DNA of 64,000 bases, taken from assembly GCA_963744875.1 (NCBI GenBank), contig CAVUVQ010000010.1, positions 620,001-684,000 on the forward strand, read 5' to 3'. Position numbers and translations under genes: made by a program. How positions within the stretch are numbered: the stretch's first letter is position 1; every line of letters starts with the position of its first letter. Of the stretch, positions 18,234 through 28,100 are shown piece after piece. The notes beneath the pieces were generated by a model, which saw nothing but the letters and a program-made list of their open reading frames with translations, was not told the DNA's origin and made no database searches. Source of the stretch: JACDAE01 sp963744875. Its GTDB lineage: Bacteria; Chloroflexota; Ktedonobacteria; Ktedonobacterales; Ktedonobacteraceae.

Positions 18234-19118
18234 ATGGCTCGACCATTTCGTTTTGGGGTTGTTGCGGCGTATGCGCCCTCGCGTGAGGTGTGGGTGGGCA
18301 TTGCACGGCGGGCTGAGGAGCTGGGGTACGCGACTTTGTTAATGCCAGATCGCACGAGTGTGGGGATCCTTGCCCCCATTCCGGCACTGGCTGTGGCCGC
18401 CTCGGTAACTACTTCGTTGCGTGTGGGTAGTTATGTGTTTTGTAATGGGTATAGGCACCCGGTGCTCCTCGCAAGGGAGGCGGCTTCGCTGGATCTACTT
18501 GCGGATGGGCGCTTTGAATTGGGCCTGGGAGCTGGCGTCTCCTCACCTGAGTTTGAGCAGATGGGGATACCGTTTGCCAGTGGGGGTGCTCGTGTGGGCC
18601 ACCTTGCGGAAACTATTCAGGTGATGAAGCTGCTCTTCAGCGAGGAGACGGTCAATTTCAGCGGAAAGTATTATACGATTAGCGGGTTGAAGGGGAATAT
18701 TCGACCTGTCCAGTTGCCGCATATGCCTCTTCTTGTGGCGGGGGCGGGTGAACGGATGCTTAAACTGGCTGGGAGGGAGGCAGATATTATTGCGATTGGG
18801 ACGAGGGTTGGGGCAAATGGGCCTGATCCTGCGGATGCTTCTCTGGAGCAGAAGATTGGGTGGATTAAGGAAGGGGCCGGGCAGCGCTTCGCGGATCTGG
18901 AACTGAGTCAGACGATCTTTGATCTGGAGATTACGGATAGTGCAGTTCCTGTGCGGGAGACGGGTGGGTGGCCTATTTTGAAGAGGCCGATGAGTATTGA
19001 GGATGCGGTTGTTCATCTGGTTGAGCAGCGGGAGCGTTATGGGTTGTCTTACCTGCAGGTTTCGATGGGGCAGATGGAGAATTTTGCGCCTGTGATTGCG
19101 CGGTTGGCGGGGAAATAG
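18234..19118 (+). CDS. LLM-class flavin/F420-dependent oxidoreductase
   Basis: A luciferase-like monooxygenase-fold protein of 294 residues. It has the usual FRFGVVAAYAPSREVWVGIARRAEELGY opening, a YRHPVLLAREAASLDLLADGRFELGLGAG segment (cofactor phosphate-binding loop) and a C-terminal SIEDAVVHLVEQRERYGLSYLQV helix. The short length and the RPVQLPHMPLLVAGAGERMLKLAGREADII segment fit the TIGR03621-type F420-dependent subgroup (family knowledge). GGAG lies about 12 bases before the ATG. Substrate is unknown; the divergent TetR protein may control it. Codons are GC-rich, like the regulator. Confidence 0.8.
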   Translation: MARPFRFGVVAAYAPSREVWVGIARRAEELGYATLLMPDRTSVGILAPIPALAVAASVTTSLRVGSYVFCNGYRHPVLLAREAASLDLLADGRFELGLGAGVSSPEFEQMGIPFASGGARVGHLAETIQVMKLLFSEETVNFSGKYYTISGLKGNIRPVQLPHMPLLVAGAGERMLKLAGREADIIAIGTRVGANGPDPADASLEQKIGWIKEGAGQRFADLELSQTIFDLEITDSAVPVRETGGWPILKRPMSIEDAVVHLVEQRERYGLSYLQVSMGQMENFAPVIARLAGK

Positions 19119-19256
19119 AAGGGCATACGTCCACTGTCTCCTAGATTGTGAAATGGGACACGAAAAGTGCTAAAAATATGTAACCTTCTTTTGACAGCAT
19201 ACGTGAACCTGATTGGGCAACGTTTTTCTATCTTGAAGAGCAACAGGAAGATAAAC

Positions 19257-19451
19257 ATGCAAAGATTTTGTCAATTATCTCAAAAAACAATATTGCTTTA
19301 TCTCTATGAGAGGCATGATTTATTAGTCTCGAAACGAATTTACCTGTTTGAGCAACAACAACAGCTTGAAGAGGAAAGAAAACGTATCCTGGCTCTTCAA
19401 TTGAAACTGGCACAATTTACACAAAATCCCTCACCACGCCAGGCTCCATAG
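19257..19451 (+). CDS. Small hypothetical protein with C-terminal helix
   Basis: A 64-residue frame starting at an ATG preceded by AGGAAG; an upstream start at 19167 is also open but lacks a ribosome site. The sequence is basic and predicted helical, with a Gln/Glu-rich stretch EQQQQLEEERKR that should form a coiled coil. It has no recognisable family. Its closeness to the coiled-coil gene at 19675 suggests the two small proteins may be related or act together; that is inference only. Confidence 0.4.
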   Translation: MQRFCQLSQKTILLYLYERHDLLVSKRIYLFEQQQQLEEERKRILALQLKLAQFTQNPSPRQAP

Positions 19452-19674
19452 GACAGTACTTCAGATGCATAAAACTCTTCCCTTAGGACACCTCTTTTTT
19501 TAAGACATTTCTTAGATAGTTTTCAGCGAATCATCAGCCAACGAGGATAAACTCCAAGCAGAAATTCTGAATGTTCTCTCGACAGTTCGTGGCTTGAAAT
19601 AGATTCTTTTTCTTGCATTTTGTCTATTCCAGGTTTCTTACCTGTTTAGTTGATAATTTGGAAGGAAATGTACC

Positions 19675-19944
19675 ATGTCAGAGATTCACTCCACATCCTC
19701 TCAAGAAGAAATTTCTCCTTCTCCCTCAAAACAGTTTTCCTCTACTTCAGAAGAACTTGCGTTGCAACAACAAGGATTAGTGCAGCGACAACAAGAGATT
19801 GCTCAGCAACGGGAAGAGATTGCTCGACAACGTGATCAAATCGCTCAGCAACGGGAAGAGATTGCTCAACAACGGGAACTATTCATACGGCAACGTAAAT
19901 CGTTTGCACGAGAATATAAACAATTCGAGCAACGAAAGATCTAA
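19675..19944 (+). CDS. Small heptad-repeat coiled-coil protein
   Basis: An 89-residue protein preceded by GGAAGG at good spacing. After a Ser/Pro-rich N-terminus of about 27 residues, residues 35-85 consist of consecutive seven-residue units of the type IAQQREE (IA, RQR or QQR, E/D-E/Q), giving a long amphipathic helix. The DNA repeats with a 21-base period at about 19779-19900 (core CAACGGGAAGAGATTGCTCA), so the protein has probably grown by unit duplication. No membrane segment or domain is visible. Function unknown; oligomeric rod or scaffold is a guess. Confidence 0.6.
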   Translation: MSEIHSTSSQEEISPSPSKQFSSTSEELALQQQGLVQRQQEIAQQREEIARQRDQIAQQREEIAQQRELFIRQRKSFAREYKQFEQRKI

Positions 19945-20521
19945 AAGACCAGATCTGGAGAATATCTCCCAAGAGAAAAACGGAAACAGCTTACCATGCC
20001 TGGAGGAAAGCGCGTCCATCCCTTGGGCATGGGTAAGCACAAGGCCCCTTCCACCCATCCACTCCACTCCTTACCCCTACGTGTTGGAATGTATAATCTT
20101 TTTCTTTGAACGGGAGGGAGGTGAAATGTTGATACCATTGGCTATGGATCGTGATACGGTTGCCTGTTGTGGTATTTGCTTCTTCCCCTTATGCTTTAGA
20201 GCAGACTTTCAGTAATTAAGCACGGGAATGTCGTGGACGAATTACTCCCACTGGGTTATTAGTACTATCTGGTGCCTCATTATCGCTATGGCGTCCGATT
20301 TTGTATAGTTTATTCTTTAGAGGTTCTTGCATCTACACAACCACGTAAGGAAGAGACAAATGTCCCATAAATTTTACGGGCTGTGTCGATATTGAATACT
20401 GCTCGTTCCAATATTTAGATGTTTCTTTATAGTAAATTTGATTGGTAACGTTTCTCAATTTAAAAGTGGCAATCGATGCCATAGGATAGAAAAACGATTA
20501 TAATAGAGAAAGATTTTTAGT
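19945..20521. other. Intergenic gap before the GH-A/GT2/GT39 operon
   Basis: No supported gene. Contains an imperfect inverted repeat around 19990-20039 (GCTTACCATGCC with GGCATGGGTAAGC) of unknown meaning and a good extended -10 box, TATAAT at 20499-20504, 18 bases before the next start codon. Confidence 0.4.
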
Positions 20522-22207
20522 ATGGCATTTTATCATGAAGCGAGCCGCAATGGGTCTGCTGGTCCGGTGCAGATGAATGAGGGGCGACCAGCTCAGACCG
20601 CGGCGCAGGAATGGAAAGATCTATCAACGCGACCTGCTCCAAGGCGCAGACGGTATGGACCTATTCTCGCTTTTGTTAGTATACTTCTCCTTATTATGCT
20701 TATTTTCGCTGCTGTACGCGCGAGTACGGTTGCCAGTGGTGCGGATGATATTCTGCAAGTACAGGTTGGCAATCAGCAGACGGCACAGGTAGATCTGCGG
20801 CAGAGCTTTCCTGTCAGTCCCTATTTGATGGGTACGAACGTCTTTCCAGCGGCTCGTACCAGCTCGCTCGACAAACCATTCTCTGGCTTTATGCCCTATA
20901 CGTCGTTGATCACTAGCGATATGCAAAGTATGCATATGCAACTGATGCGTTTTCCTGGAGGGGACTGGGGCGAAACACACATGCTCTCACTCGAGCAGAT
21001 GAGCAAGTTCAGCCAGTTGCTGATTGATACGCATGCACAGGGAATGATGCAGGCTCACCTCTCAGGTCCGATACCCAACCAGACGGGCGATCCGCAACCA
21101 CATGGCGTCACTGCTGATGTGAGCACACGCGCGAACCTGGCCGGGCGCTGGGTAGACTACATGAATAATCCGAAGAGTTCGCAGAGGACGGGTACGCATG
21201 CCAATGATCCGTATCACCGCATCGCGTTCTGGACGGTCGGTAATGAGCCCGATCTGCTCATCAACCCGGTCACACAGAAAAAATATACGGTTGCAGAATA
21301 CGTTGATGCGTTTATTCAGTTCTCGATTGCAATGCACCAGAATGATCCGACCATCAAAGTGTTTGGTCCTGAACTGAGTCAGTTTACCGGCGTTGGAGCT
21401 GGTCCGGTAGATGCGGGTGGACATCTGTGGATGGATGATTTCCTCAAAGGTGTGAGTGACTATGAGAAATTACATCCGGAACTGCCCTATCATTTGCTCG
21501 ACGGAGTTTCGTTTCACCGCTACCAGTTTAACGATGCCAGCCAATCGCCATCGATGTTGATGAGCAGTCCCGACGAATGGAATTATCTGCTGCCCCCGCT
21601 ACGTGCGCTTATTCAGCGCGATTTTGGGCGCGATATTCCAGTTGGCGTCACGGAGATCAACACGAACCCTAAAAATCTCGTTCCCTCAGCCGGGCTTGCA
21701 TCACTCTGGTGGGCCGATACGCTCGGTACCTTGATGAATCAGAAGACGGAATACGCAGCGTTTTTCTCCACGGCTGGCGTCGACAAACCATATCCACTCT
21801 TTTCGCAGGATGGGTTGCATGAGACGGCGATGGAACGGGTGATGGAATTGTTTGCACACCTGCAAGGCAATCTCGTCCCGCTGAATATCCAACATGATCC
21901 GATCAGCGTCTATGCAACACAGGATAAGGGGAGCCAGAACGTGAGCCTGCTCTTTGTCAACAAATCTGCCACGACGCAACTAGCGCAGATTACGCCAGCA
22001 AACGAGATCTTTTCGGCCAGCCCCTGGCACAATCTGGATGTCAGTGTTGCCGGGTATAGTATGGTCGTGGTCACGTTGACGCGCAATGGAGGGGCGACCG
22101 CGTACAGCTTTATCGCGCCAACAAGCGCTGCTGCCGCGATTCCAGCCCTGACCTACACGGTCTGTGGGCACAAAACCGATGCATTGGAGAATTCTATACC
22201 TTGTTAG
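20522..22207 (+). CDS. Membrane-anchored clan GH-A glycoside hydrolase-like protein
   Basis: A 561-residue protein. A cytoplasmic basic segment ending RPAPRRRRYG precedes one transmembrane helix (about residues 46-68), so the enzyme domain faces outward. The domain is TIM-barrel-like: FWTVGNEPDL carries the probable acid/base Glu (about residue 243) and VGVTEINTN the probable nucleophile (about residue 380). The motifs resemble GH39/GH44/GH51-type clan A enzymes; I cannot pick one. The C-terminal 100 residues look like a beta domain. It is the first gene of a plus-strand run continuing with GT2 (49 bases later) and GT39 genes, so it may trim or remodel the polymer they make. A TATAAT box lies at 20499. 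Confidence 0.7.
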   Translation: MAFYHEASRNGSAGPVQMNEGRPAQTAAQEWKDLSTRPAPRRRRYGPILAFVSILLLIMLIFAAVRASTVASGADDILQVQVGNQQTAQVDLRQSFPVSPYLMGTNVFPAARTSSLDKPFSGFMPYTSLITSDMQSMHMQLMRFPGGDWGETHMLSLEQMSKFSQLLIDTHAQGMMQAHLSGPIPNQTGDPQPHGVTADVSTRANLAGRWVDYMNNPKSSQRTGTHANDPYHRIAFWTVGNEPDLLINPVTQKKYTVAEYVDAFIQFSIAMHQNDPTIKVFGPELSQFTGVGAGPVDAGGHLWMDDFLKGVSDYEKLHPELPYHLLDGVSFHRYQFNDASQSPSMLMSSPDEWNYLLPPLRALIQRDFGRDIPVGVTEINTNPKNLVPSAGLASLWWADTLGTLMNQKTEYAAFFSTAGVDKPYPLFSQDGLHETAMERVMELFAHLQGNLVPLNIQHDPISVYATQDKGSQNVSLLFVNKSATTQLAQITPANEIFSASPWHNLDVSVAGYSMVVVTLTRNGGATAYSFIAPTSAAAAIPALTYTVCGHKTDALENSIPC

Positions 22208-22256
22208 TTTCAGTATCCTCAAACGGGTCAAAAGGCATTAGTGAGAGGGAAAAACA

Positions 22257-23537
22257 GTGGTTCTGACCTTTATCGTTTCTCTACTAGAATTTGTCTATCT
22301 GCTCATCATTCTCTTGATGACCGCGCAGGCCATTTTTAATATACGCTTGAGTTTGTTTATATGGGAGACGCCGGAGCACGCATATCTTAACCGTGCCCCG
22401 ACGATCTACAGCGATCCGTGCCTCTCTTTTACGATCATGCTGCCAGCACGTCACGAAGAGGAGGTTTATCGATATACCATTCAAAAAGTATATGATCTCA
22501 ATTATCCAAAAGAACTGATGCAGATCGTCGCAATCTGTAGCGACGACGACGAGGGCACAATTGCAGAGGCGCAGGCGAAGATCGATGAGTTGGGCGATCC
22601 AAATGTACAACTACTCATTTATAACAATAAACCGACCAGCAAGCCGCGTGGGCTGAACCATGCGATGCAGATTGCACGAGGGGATATCGTCACTATTTTT
22701 GATGCCGAAGACGAGCCACATCCCGACATTTTGAATATTATCAATACTACGATGCTCAATGATGATGTGGATGCGATACAAAGCGGCGTGCAACTCATGA
22801 ACCACAATACAAAGTGGTTCTGCTTCCTGAACGTGTTGGAGTACTTCTTCTGGTTCAAGTCGTCGATGCACTTCTTTGCACGCGTGGGGATGACTCCGCT
22901 GGGTGGGAACACGGTCTTCGTGCGGCGCGAATTGATGGATCAGCTCGGCGGCTGGGATGAGACTGGATTGACCGAAGATGCCGATCTGGGGATTCGGCTG
23001 AGCCTCTCGCACGCACGCATTCGCATTATTTATGATGATGAATTCGTCACACGCGAAGAGACGCCCCATACCATCGAGCAATTTATCAAGCAGCGCACAC
23101 GCTGGAATCAGGGTTTTATCCAGATCCTCTTCAAAAAAGAATGGATGAAACTGGAGCGGCTCACGCAGAGGTTATTGGCATTCTACGTGCTGATCCTGCC
23201 AGAGGTGCAGGCATTCTTCGCGCTCATGATACCGGTCTCGGTCGTGATGTTCTTTCTCGTCAAGTTCCCGCTGTGGCTGGCGATCCTGACCTTCCTGCCG
23301 CTCTATTGCTTCATCCTGGCACTGTTTATAGAATTTGCGGGGTTACACGAATTCTTAAAGGCGCATGGACGGAAGTGGAGCTGGCGCGACGCGGGGGTTA
23401 TGTTGATAGCCTTCTTCCCTTATCAGTGGTTGCTAGGTATTGGCGCTGTACGGGCAATGTGGCGTTATATGAAGGGAACGACGAACTGGGAGAAGACGGC
23501 GCATATTGGACAACATCGCGGCAATGCTGCTGCTTAA
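22257..23537 (+). CDS. Processive-type GT2 membrane glycosyltransferase
   Basis: A 426-residue enzyme starting at GTG, with GAGAGGG just upstream. One N-terminal membrane helix (about residues 2-25) and three or four C-terminal helices enclose a GT-A domain. The catalytic motifs of cellulose-synthase-like enzymes are present: DDDE, DAEDE (donor/metal binding), TEDADLGIRL (catalytic base) and QRTRWNQG (the QxxRW acceptor motif). It therefore probably polymerises or transfers a hexose from a nucleotide sugar while moving it across the membrane; product unknown. It lies between the glycosidase and a GT39 protein in one operon. Confidence 0.85.
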   Translation: MVLTFIVSLLEFVYLLIILLMTAQAIFNIRLSLFIWETPEHAYLNRAPTIYSDPCLSFTIMLPARHEEEVYRYTIQKVYDLNYPKELMQIVAICSDDDEGTIAEAQAKIDELGDPNVQLLIYNNKPTSKPRGLNHAMQIARGDIVTIFDAEDEPHPDILNIINTTMLNDDVDAIQSGVQLMNHNTKWFCFLNVLEYFFWFKSSMHFFARVGMTPLGGNTVFVRRELMDQLGGWDETGLTEDADLGIRLSLSHARIRIIYDDEFVTREETPHTIEQFIKQRTRWNQGFIQILFKKEWMKLERLTQRLLAFYVLILPEVQAFFALMIPVSVVMFFLVKFPLWLAILTFLPLYCFILALFIEFAGLHEFLKAHGRKWSWRDAGVMLIAFFPYQWLLGIGAVRAMWRYMKGTTNWEKTAHIGQHRGNAAA

Positions 23538-23555
23538 AAATAAAGTAGGAAGTGT

Positions 23556-25835
23556 ATGAAATCATTCCAGAAACCGACGCCACCGGATCAACGTGCGGTG
23601 CCACAGACTCAACCGGATCAACGTGGGGTACCACCGACGCCACCGGGTTTTAATCCGCCCGGTAGTGGTAACGGAGCACCGATGCCGCCATTCAACACGC
23701 CAGCCAATGGTAATGGGATGCCGATGCCACCATCGTACAATCCACCCAGCAATGCGGGGTTGATGCAGCGGCCTTCATCTGATAGTTATGGGGTGCCGGG
23801 CGAGCAAACGAGGGTAGTGAGGCCTAACAATTTTATCAATAATGCTGCTGCGCGTGCTGAACTGGCCGCATCAATGGTACAACAGAGTCCTATACAGCAA
23901 AGTCCCGTACAGCAGAGTCCTGCATCAGGTAGTAGCCTGGCACCACAGCAGACTCCAGAGGTTGTGAATGGACACCTCATTTTGCATCGCAGTGCGCATT
24001 TTTACTTGCGTACGGCGTATCGTCCGGGACCACGACCGAATCCATTGCGCAAACCGACGGGCAATACAAAAATGTTGCCGAAGGTATTGCCGAACCAGCA
24101 TCAGCGTGTTGCAGATGGCGAGACGCGACTGCTACCGAACGTTGCGCCAATTAATCCACTGAAGAAGGAGCGCTTTCCGGTACCAGCGTGGTTGGAAGCG
24201 GCCTTCGTTGTGATTGCATTGATAGCATCATTTGTGGCACATGCGCTCAATATGTTCAACTTCCCGCGCTATGAATTGGACGAGGGAACATATATGTCGA
24301 GCGCCTGGTCTATCCTGCACGGAGCGATTACCCCTTATGCCTATGGGTATGGTCATCCTCCGCTGGCATGGATACAGATTGCGGGCTGGATACAAGCTAC
24401 AGGCGGCTTCTTCACCTTCGGCAATGCTCTTAACAGCGGACGAGTATTGATGATATTGTACGCGACGGGCTGTTCGCTGCTCGTGTATTTGATTGCACGT
24501 CGGCTGGGGGGTAACCGTTCGCTGGGGCTGCTCGCGCTGGTTATCTTTTCGTTCACGCCATTGAGCCTTACATACCAGAGGCAGGTCTTGCTGGACAATG
24601 TTGCCACATTCTGGATCCTGCTCTCGCTGTATCTGCTCGTGGTTGGTAACAGCCGTCTGGCGTATATCGTCTGTTCAGCACTCTGCTTCGGTATAGCGTT
24701 TCTCTCAAAAGAGGTCGTTATCCTCTTGCTGCCTGGAATGCTCTATGCCGTCTGGCTACATACGACAAAGTTCCAGCGTAAATTCGCCATGGTCGCATTT
24801 ACCTACTCGTGTATTGCGGTCTGTTCAAGCTTTGTGCTGATGGCGATATTGAAGGGTGAGCTATTCCCTTATAGCTGGCACCTGCCATGGGATACTCATG
24901 ATCACTTGAGCCTGATTCAGACGTATCTGGATCAGACGCAACGCAGTCAGACCGAAGGAAGCTTTAAAGCCAGTTGGGAAACCTGGCTGAGCGGAGATAA
25001 GCTCTTTATGCTGGCGGGACTTGCGACGGTCGCGTTTAATCTCATCGTCGGGTGGTGGTATCGCAAACAGTTGCTACTCTCCCTGCTTACATTGAGCTAC
25101 TGGGTGCTATTGGTGCGCGGCGGCGTGGTGCTGTCGTTCTACCTTATTCCCTTGATCCCGCTCACGGCGATAAACGCAGCGATGGCATTCAACACGATTG
25201 CAGTGTGGATAGTCAAGGTGGTGCGTTTTGATTTTATACGCGTAATTCTGCTGCTCGGCATCGTTGCGGCAGTGATTCCGTATGATCTGCACGCGGCAGG
25301 ATTTGTCTACACGCAGCATCCAACCACTGTACAGACGGATGCGATGAACTGGGTGCGCGACAATGTGCCACGCAACGATTTCGTTATTATCAATAGTTAC
25401 CTCTATACCGATATGCACGAACCGGGTGGCGAGGCCGTGGGCAATGGCGCGGTGTTCCCATATGCCAATGTCTATGTCAATGTCGCAACCGATCCTCAAT
25501 TGTATAATACGGTCTTGCAACTCAACTGGGACCGCATCGATTATATTGTGGCCGATTCTGAGGTATTGAGCTATATCAAGGGGATTTCGGCGACCTCAAC
25601 GGATCCGGCGCATATTCTCAGGCAGGCGTATGATCATTCGATTTTGCGGACAGAATTTAAGACGGCTGACCACACGGATCAGTTTGCAATCGACATTTAC
25701 CAGGTGCAGCATAAATTAGCTCCGCCAACAGCGGCAATTCAAGCCAATGGTGCAAATACAGGCATGGCGGCAATAGACATCACTTCGGATAGGAGAAGTC
25801 TTTTCATCAAGCAACAAAATTATATGATAGGATAG
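23556..25835 (+). CDS. GT39-family (PMT_2-like) membrane glycosyltransferase with Pro-rich N-terminal extension
   Basis: A 759-residue protein. The first 210 residues are disordered and rich in Pro, Asn and Gln, with repeated QQSPxQQSP units near residues 109-122. About eleven transmembrane segments follow. The first extracytoplasmic loop has YELDEGTYMSSAW, the acidic pair typical of lipid-linked-sugar GT-C enzymes, and GYGHPPLAW. LTYQRQVLLDNVATFW is the usual PMT_2 follow-up motif. A soluble C-terminal domain of 150 residues lies outside. It should transfer a sugar from a polyprenyl-phosphate carrier to a surface acceptor. It starts 18 bases after the GT2 stop. The long extension is absent from the second GT39 protein at 29883. 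Confidence 0.8.
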   Translation: MKSFQKPTPPDQRAVPQTQPDQRGVPPTPPGFNPPGSGNGAPMPPFNTPANGNGMPMPPSYNPPSNAGLMQRPSSDSYGVPGEQTRVVRPNNFINNAAARAELAASMVQQSPIQQSPVQQSPASGSSLAPQQTPEVVNGHLILHRSAHFYLRTAYRPGPRPNPLRKPTGNTKMLPKVLPNQHQRVADGETRLLPNVAPINPLKKERFPVPAWLEAAFVVIALIASFVAHALNMFNFPRYELDEGTYMSSAWSILHGAITPYAYGYGHPPLAWIQIAGWIQATGGFFTFGNALNSGRVLMILYATGCSLLVYLIARRLGGNRSLGLLALVIFSFTPLSLTYQRQVLLDNVATFWILLSLYLLVVGNSRLAYIVCSALCFGIAFLSKEVVILLLPGMLYAVWLHTTKFQRKFAMVAFTYSCIAVCSSFVLMAILKGELFPYSWHLPWDTHDHLSLIQTYLDQTQRSQTEGSFKASWETWLSGDKLFMLAGLATVAFNLIVGWWYRKQLLLSLLTLSYWVLLVRGGVVLSFYLIPLIPLTAINAAMAFNTIAVWIVKVVRFDFIRVILLLGIVAAVIPYDLHAAGFVYTQHPTTVQTDAMNWVRDNVPRNDFVIINSYLYTDMHEPGGEAVGNGAVFPYANVYVNVATDPQLYNTVLQLNWDRIDYIVADSEVLSYIKGISATSTDPAHILRQAYDHSILRTEFKTADHTDQFAIDIYQVQHKLAPPTAAIQANGANTGMAAIDITSDRRSLFIKQQNYMIG

Positions 25836-25932
25836 ATGTAGTTTGATTATAAATTGGGGAAGCCCGGATAGTATTGCATATGATCCGGACATGGATAGAG
25901 GATTTTACATATTAAAAGGGGAAAGAAAATAA

Positions 25933-27093
25933 ATGTTAGGAACGAGACCTGATACCGATACAATCGCAATTACGCGTACATTTGATGGTATTGAAGAGGC
26001 GGCGCATCGTGTGATTGAGCAGATTGGGGGGATGGAGTCGGTGATACGGGGCGCAAAGATGGCGGTATTGAAGCCAAATTTCGTGGCCGGACGGAATGGC
26101 GCAACGGGTTCGACAACGAGCTTCGCGTTGCTCAAGGCAGTGGCGGAAGAAGTGCGTGCCTGTGGAGCTGAGCCAGTACTTTGCGAGACGCCGGGTACGG
26201 AATTTGATCGTGATGCCACATATACAATCCTGGGCGTCGAGAAATTCTGTGAGGAGAACGGCATTCGTATTTTGCGCGTCGATCCGGAGGGTGGCGATGA
26301 TTGGGTAGAGCTGCATCCGGATGGAGCAAAGAAGCTGCGACATTATCACATGCCACGTATTTTGCAAGAGGCGAGGTTGATCAATCTGCCAGTGCTCAAG
26401 ACGCATGTTGTCTCGGCGATGACCTTGAGCATGAAGAATTCGATGGGTATTTTACCACGACCGGACCGACGCAGCATGCACACGTTTGGCATTGATCAGA
26501 GCATCGTCGATATGAACCTTGGTATCAAGCCAGACCTGAACATCGTCGATGGCAGTGTGGGGCAGGACGGCGAAGGTCCGCTTTATGGCGACAAGGCTGA
26601 TTTGCAGGTGCTCATCGCAGGTCGCGATACGCTGGCCGTTGACCTTGCCTGCTGCCAGGTTGTGGGGGTGAAACCGCGCGACATTCCGCATCTCAAGCTA
26701 GCGTTGGAGCAGTTGGGCAAGCCATCCTGGGAGACCGTCGGCGAGGATGTAGGCGTCATCAAAAAGTTCCGCCTGCCCGAACAGAAGGCATTGTACCGCT
26801 TTATCTTCTGGATGATGTATCCGCTGGACTATCCCTACACGTGGATTGCCGAGCGAGGCAAACATCTTTGTACAACGCTCTATGAGACCGGACTGGTGGG
26901 CACACGACCGCAGATCAAGGAAGAAAAATGTACGCGTTGCGGCATCTGTGTTGAAGCCTGTCCTTTGCCGAATGTTATTGACATCAAGACATTGAAAGTA
27001 AATCCAAAGACGTGTCAGCGCTGCCTGCTGTGTTATGAGGCATGTCCGGAGAATGCGATCAGCGTCAAAGGATATTCGGGGGCACGCCAATGA
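25933..27093 (+). CDS. DUF362 protein with C-terminal 2x[4Fe-4S] ferredoxin domain
   Basis: A 386-residue protein. Residues 10-270 form a DUF362 domain (AVLKPNFVAG near the N-terminus, LPVLKTHVVSAMTLSMKN in the middle, DGSVGQDGEGPLYG later). Residues 335-375 carry two CxxCxxCxxxCP clusters (KCTRCGICVEACPLP and TCQRCLLCYEACPEN). No signal peptide is visible, so it should be cytoplasmic and redox-active. Its reaction is unknown for this architecture. The stop overlaps the ATG of the epimerase gene (ATGA at 27090-27093), which indicates translational coupling and a shared pathway. It sits in a glycan operon, an unusual place for an iron-sulfur protein. Confidence 0.85.
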   Translation: MLGTRPDTDTIAITRTFDGIEEAAHRVIEQIGGMESVIRGAKMAVLKPNFVAGRNGATGSTTSFALLKAVAEEVRACGAEPVLCETPGTEFDRDATYTILGVEKFCEENGIRILRVDPEGGDDWVELHPDGAKKLRHYHMPRILQEARLINLPVLKTHVVSAMTLSMKNSMGILPRPDRRSMHTFGIDQSIVDMNLGIKPDLNIVDGSVGQDGEGPLYGDKADLQVLIAGRDTLAVDLACCQVVGVKPRDIPHLKLALEQLGKPSWETVGEDVGVIKKFRLPEQKALYRFIFWMMYPLDYPYTWIAERGKHLCTTLYETGLVGTRPQIKEEKCTRCGICVEACPLPNVIDIKTLKVNPKTCQRCLLCYEACPENAISVKGYSGARQ

Positions 27094-28075
27094 CAGTATT
27101 AGTAACGGGTGCGACAGGTTTTCTGGGTGAGGCACTGGTGAGAGAACTGTTGCAACAGAAAGCAAGAGGTGCGCATTCTGGTGCGCGATGCAGCAAAAGG
27201 CACGCACACAGTTTGGGGATGGCGTTGAGATTGTGCAGGGGGAGATCACCGACGTAGAGAAGGTCAAGGAGGCGGTCTATAGCGCCACCATCGTCTATCA
27301 CCTGGCGGGTCGGCTCTATCATCCCAGCACGCCAACGGAACTGTATCGCCAGACGCACGTCGAGGGCACACGGATCATCCTTGAAGCGTGTGAGGGCCAG
27401 AAGTTGCAGCGCTTCATTCATTGCAGCACAACTGGCGTGTTAGGTGCAACGGGGGAGACACCTGCCTCCGAGGATGCACCATTTGCGCCGACCAATCCGT
27501 ACGAACGCACCAAGCTGGAGGGCGAAACGCTGGCATTGCAGGCGCATAGAATGCATAGCATCCCGGTGAGCGTCGTGCGTCCGGGGCTGGTGTATGGTCC
27601 TGGGGATCTGCACCTGCTGAGCTTCTTTACGACCATCAAAAAGGGGCTGATCCCGCCGTTGATTGATGGGGGCAAGGCAAAAATTCACCCGGTCTACATC
27701 AGCGATATGACAGCAGCGTTCCTGTTGTGTGCGGAGCGACCGGAAGCGATTGGGCATAGCTATAATATTGCGGGCGATCATCCTGTGACTTTCCGTGAGC
27801 TTGCCACGGCGATGGCGCATGCGATGGGGAGAAGATTGCCGCCGGGGAGTATTCCCTTGCCACTGGCGAATCTGGCTGCGGATGTTTTTGCGTTATTGCC
27901 CGGTTTTAAGGGTGAGAATGCGCCACTGACGCGTAGTCGGGTGCAATTCTTGACGAATAGCCGTATGTATTCGATTGAGCGTGCTCGGAATGAGTTGGGA
28001 TACGCACCAAAGGTGGGATTGGATGAGGGGATGAAGTGGACGGCGGCGTGGTATCAGAAGCATGGGTATATCTAG
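27090..28075 (+). CDS. NAD-dependent epimerase/dehydratase (extended SDR), two compensating frameshifts
   Basis: An SDR-family sugar-nucleotide or sterol-type enzyme. The N-terminus VLVTGATGFLGEAL is the Rossmann NAD-binding loop, starting at the ATG that overlaps the preceding stop. The body continues in a second frame from about 27190, with VYHLAGRLYHP, HCSTTGVLG (catalytic Ser/Thr), PYERTKLEGE (YxxxK) and VVRPGLVYGPGD. Reading needs two corrections: one extra G at 27168-27169 and one extra A at 27195-27198. With them the missing strand reads VRILVRDAAK, exactly as expected after the first helix. Substrate unknown. A 32-bp hairpin follows 25 bases after the stop. Confidence 0.75.
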
Positions 28076-28100
28076 GAGAGAACGAACAGGGGCAGTATAA

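Noticed and set aside
19779..19900. 21-base tandem repeats as a CRISPR-like or satellite array
   Set aside because: There are no unique spacers, and the repeats are read in frame as coiled-coil heptads behind a good ribosome site.
22611..23081. Long minus-strand open frame opposite the GT2 gene
   Set aside because: It is antisense to conserved GT2 motifs, has no ribosome site and shows no family resemblance.
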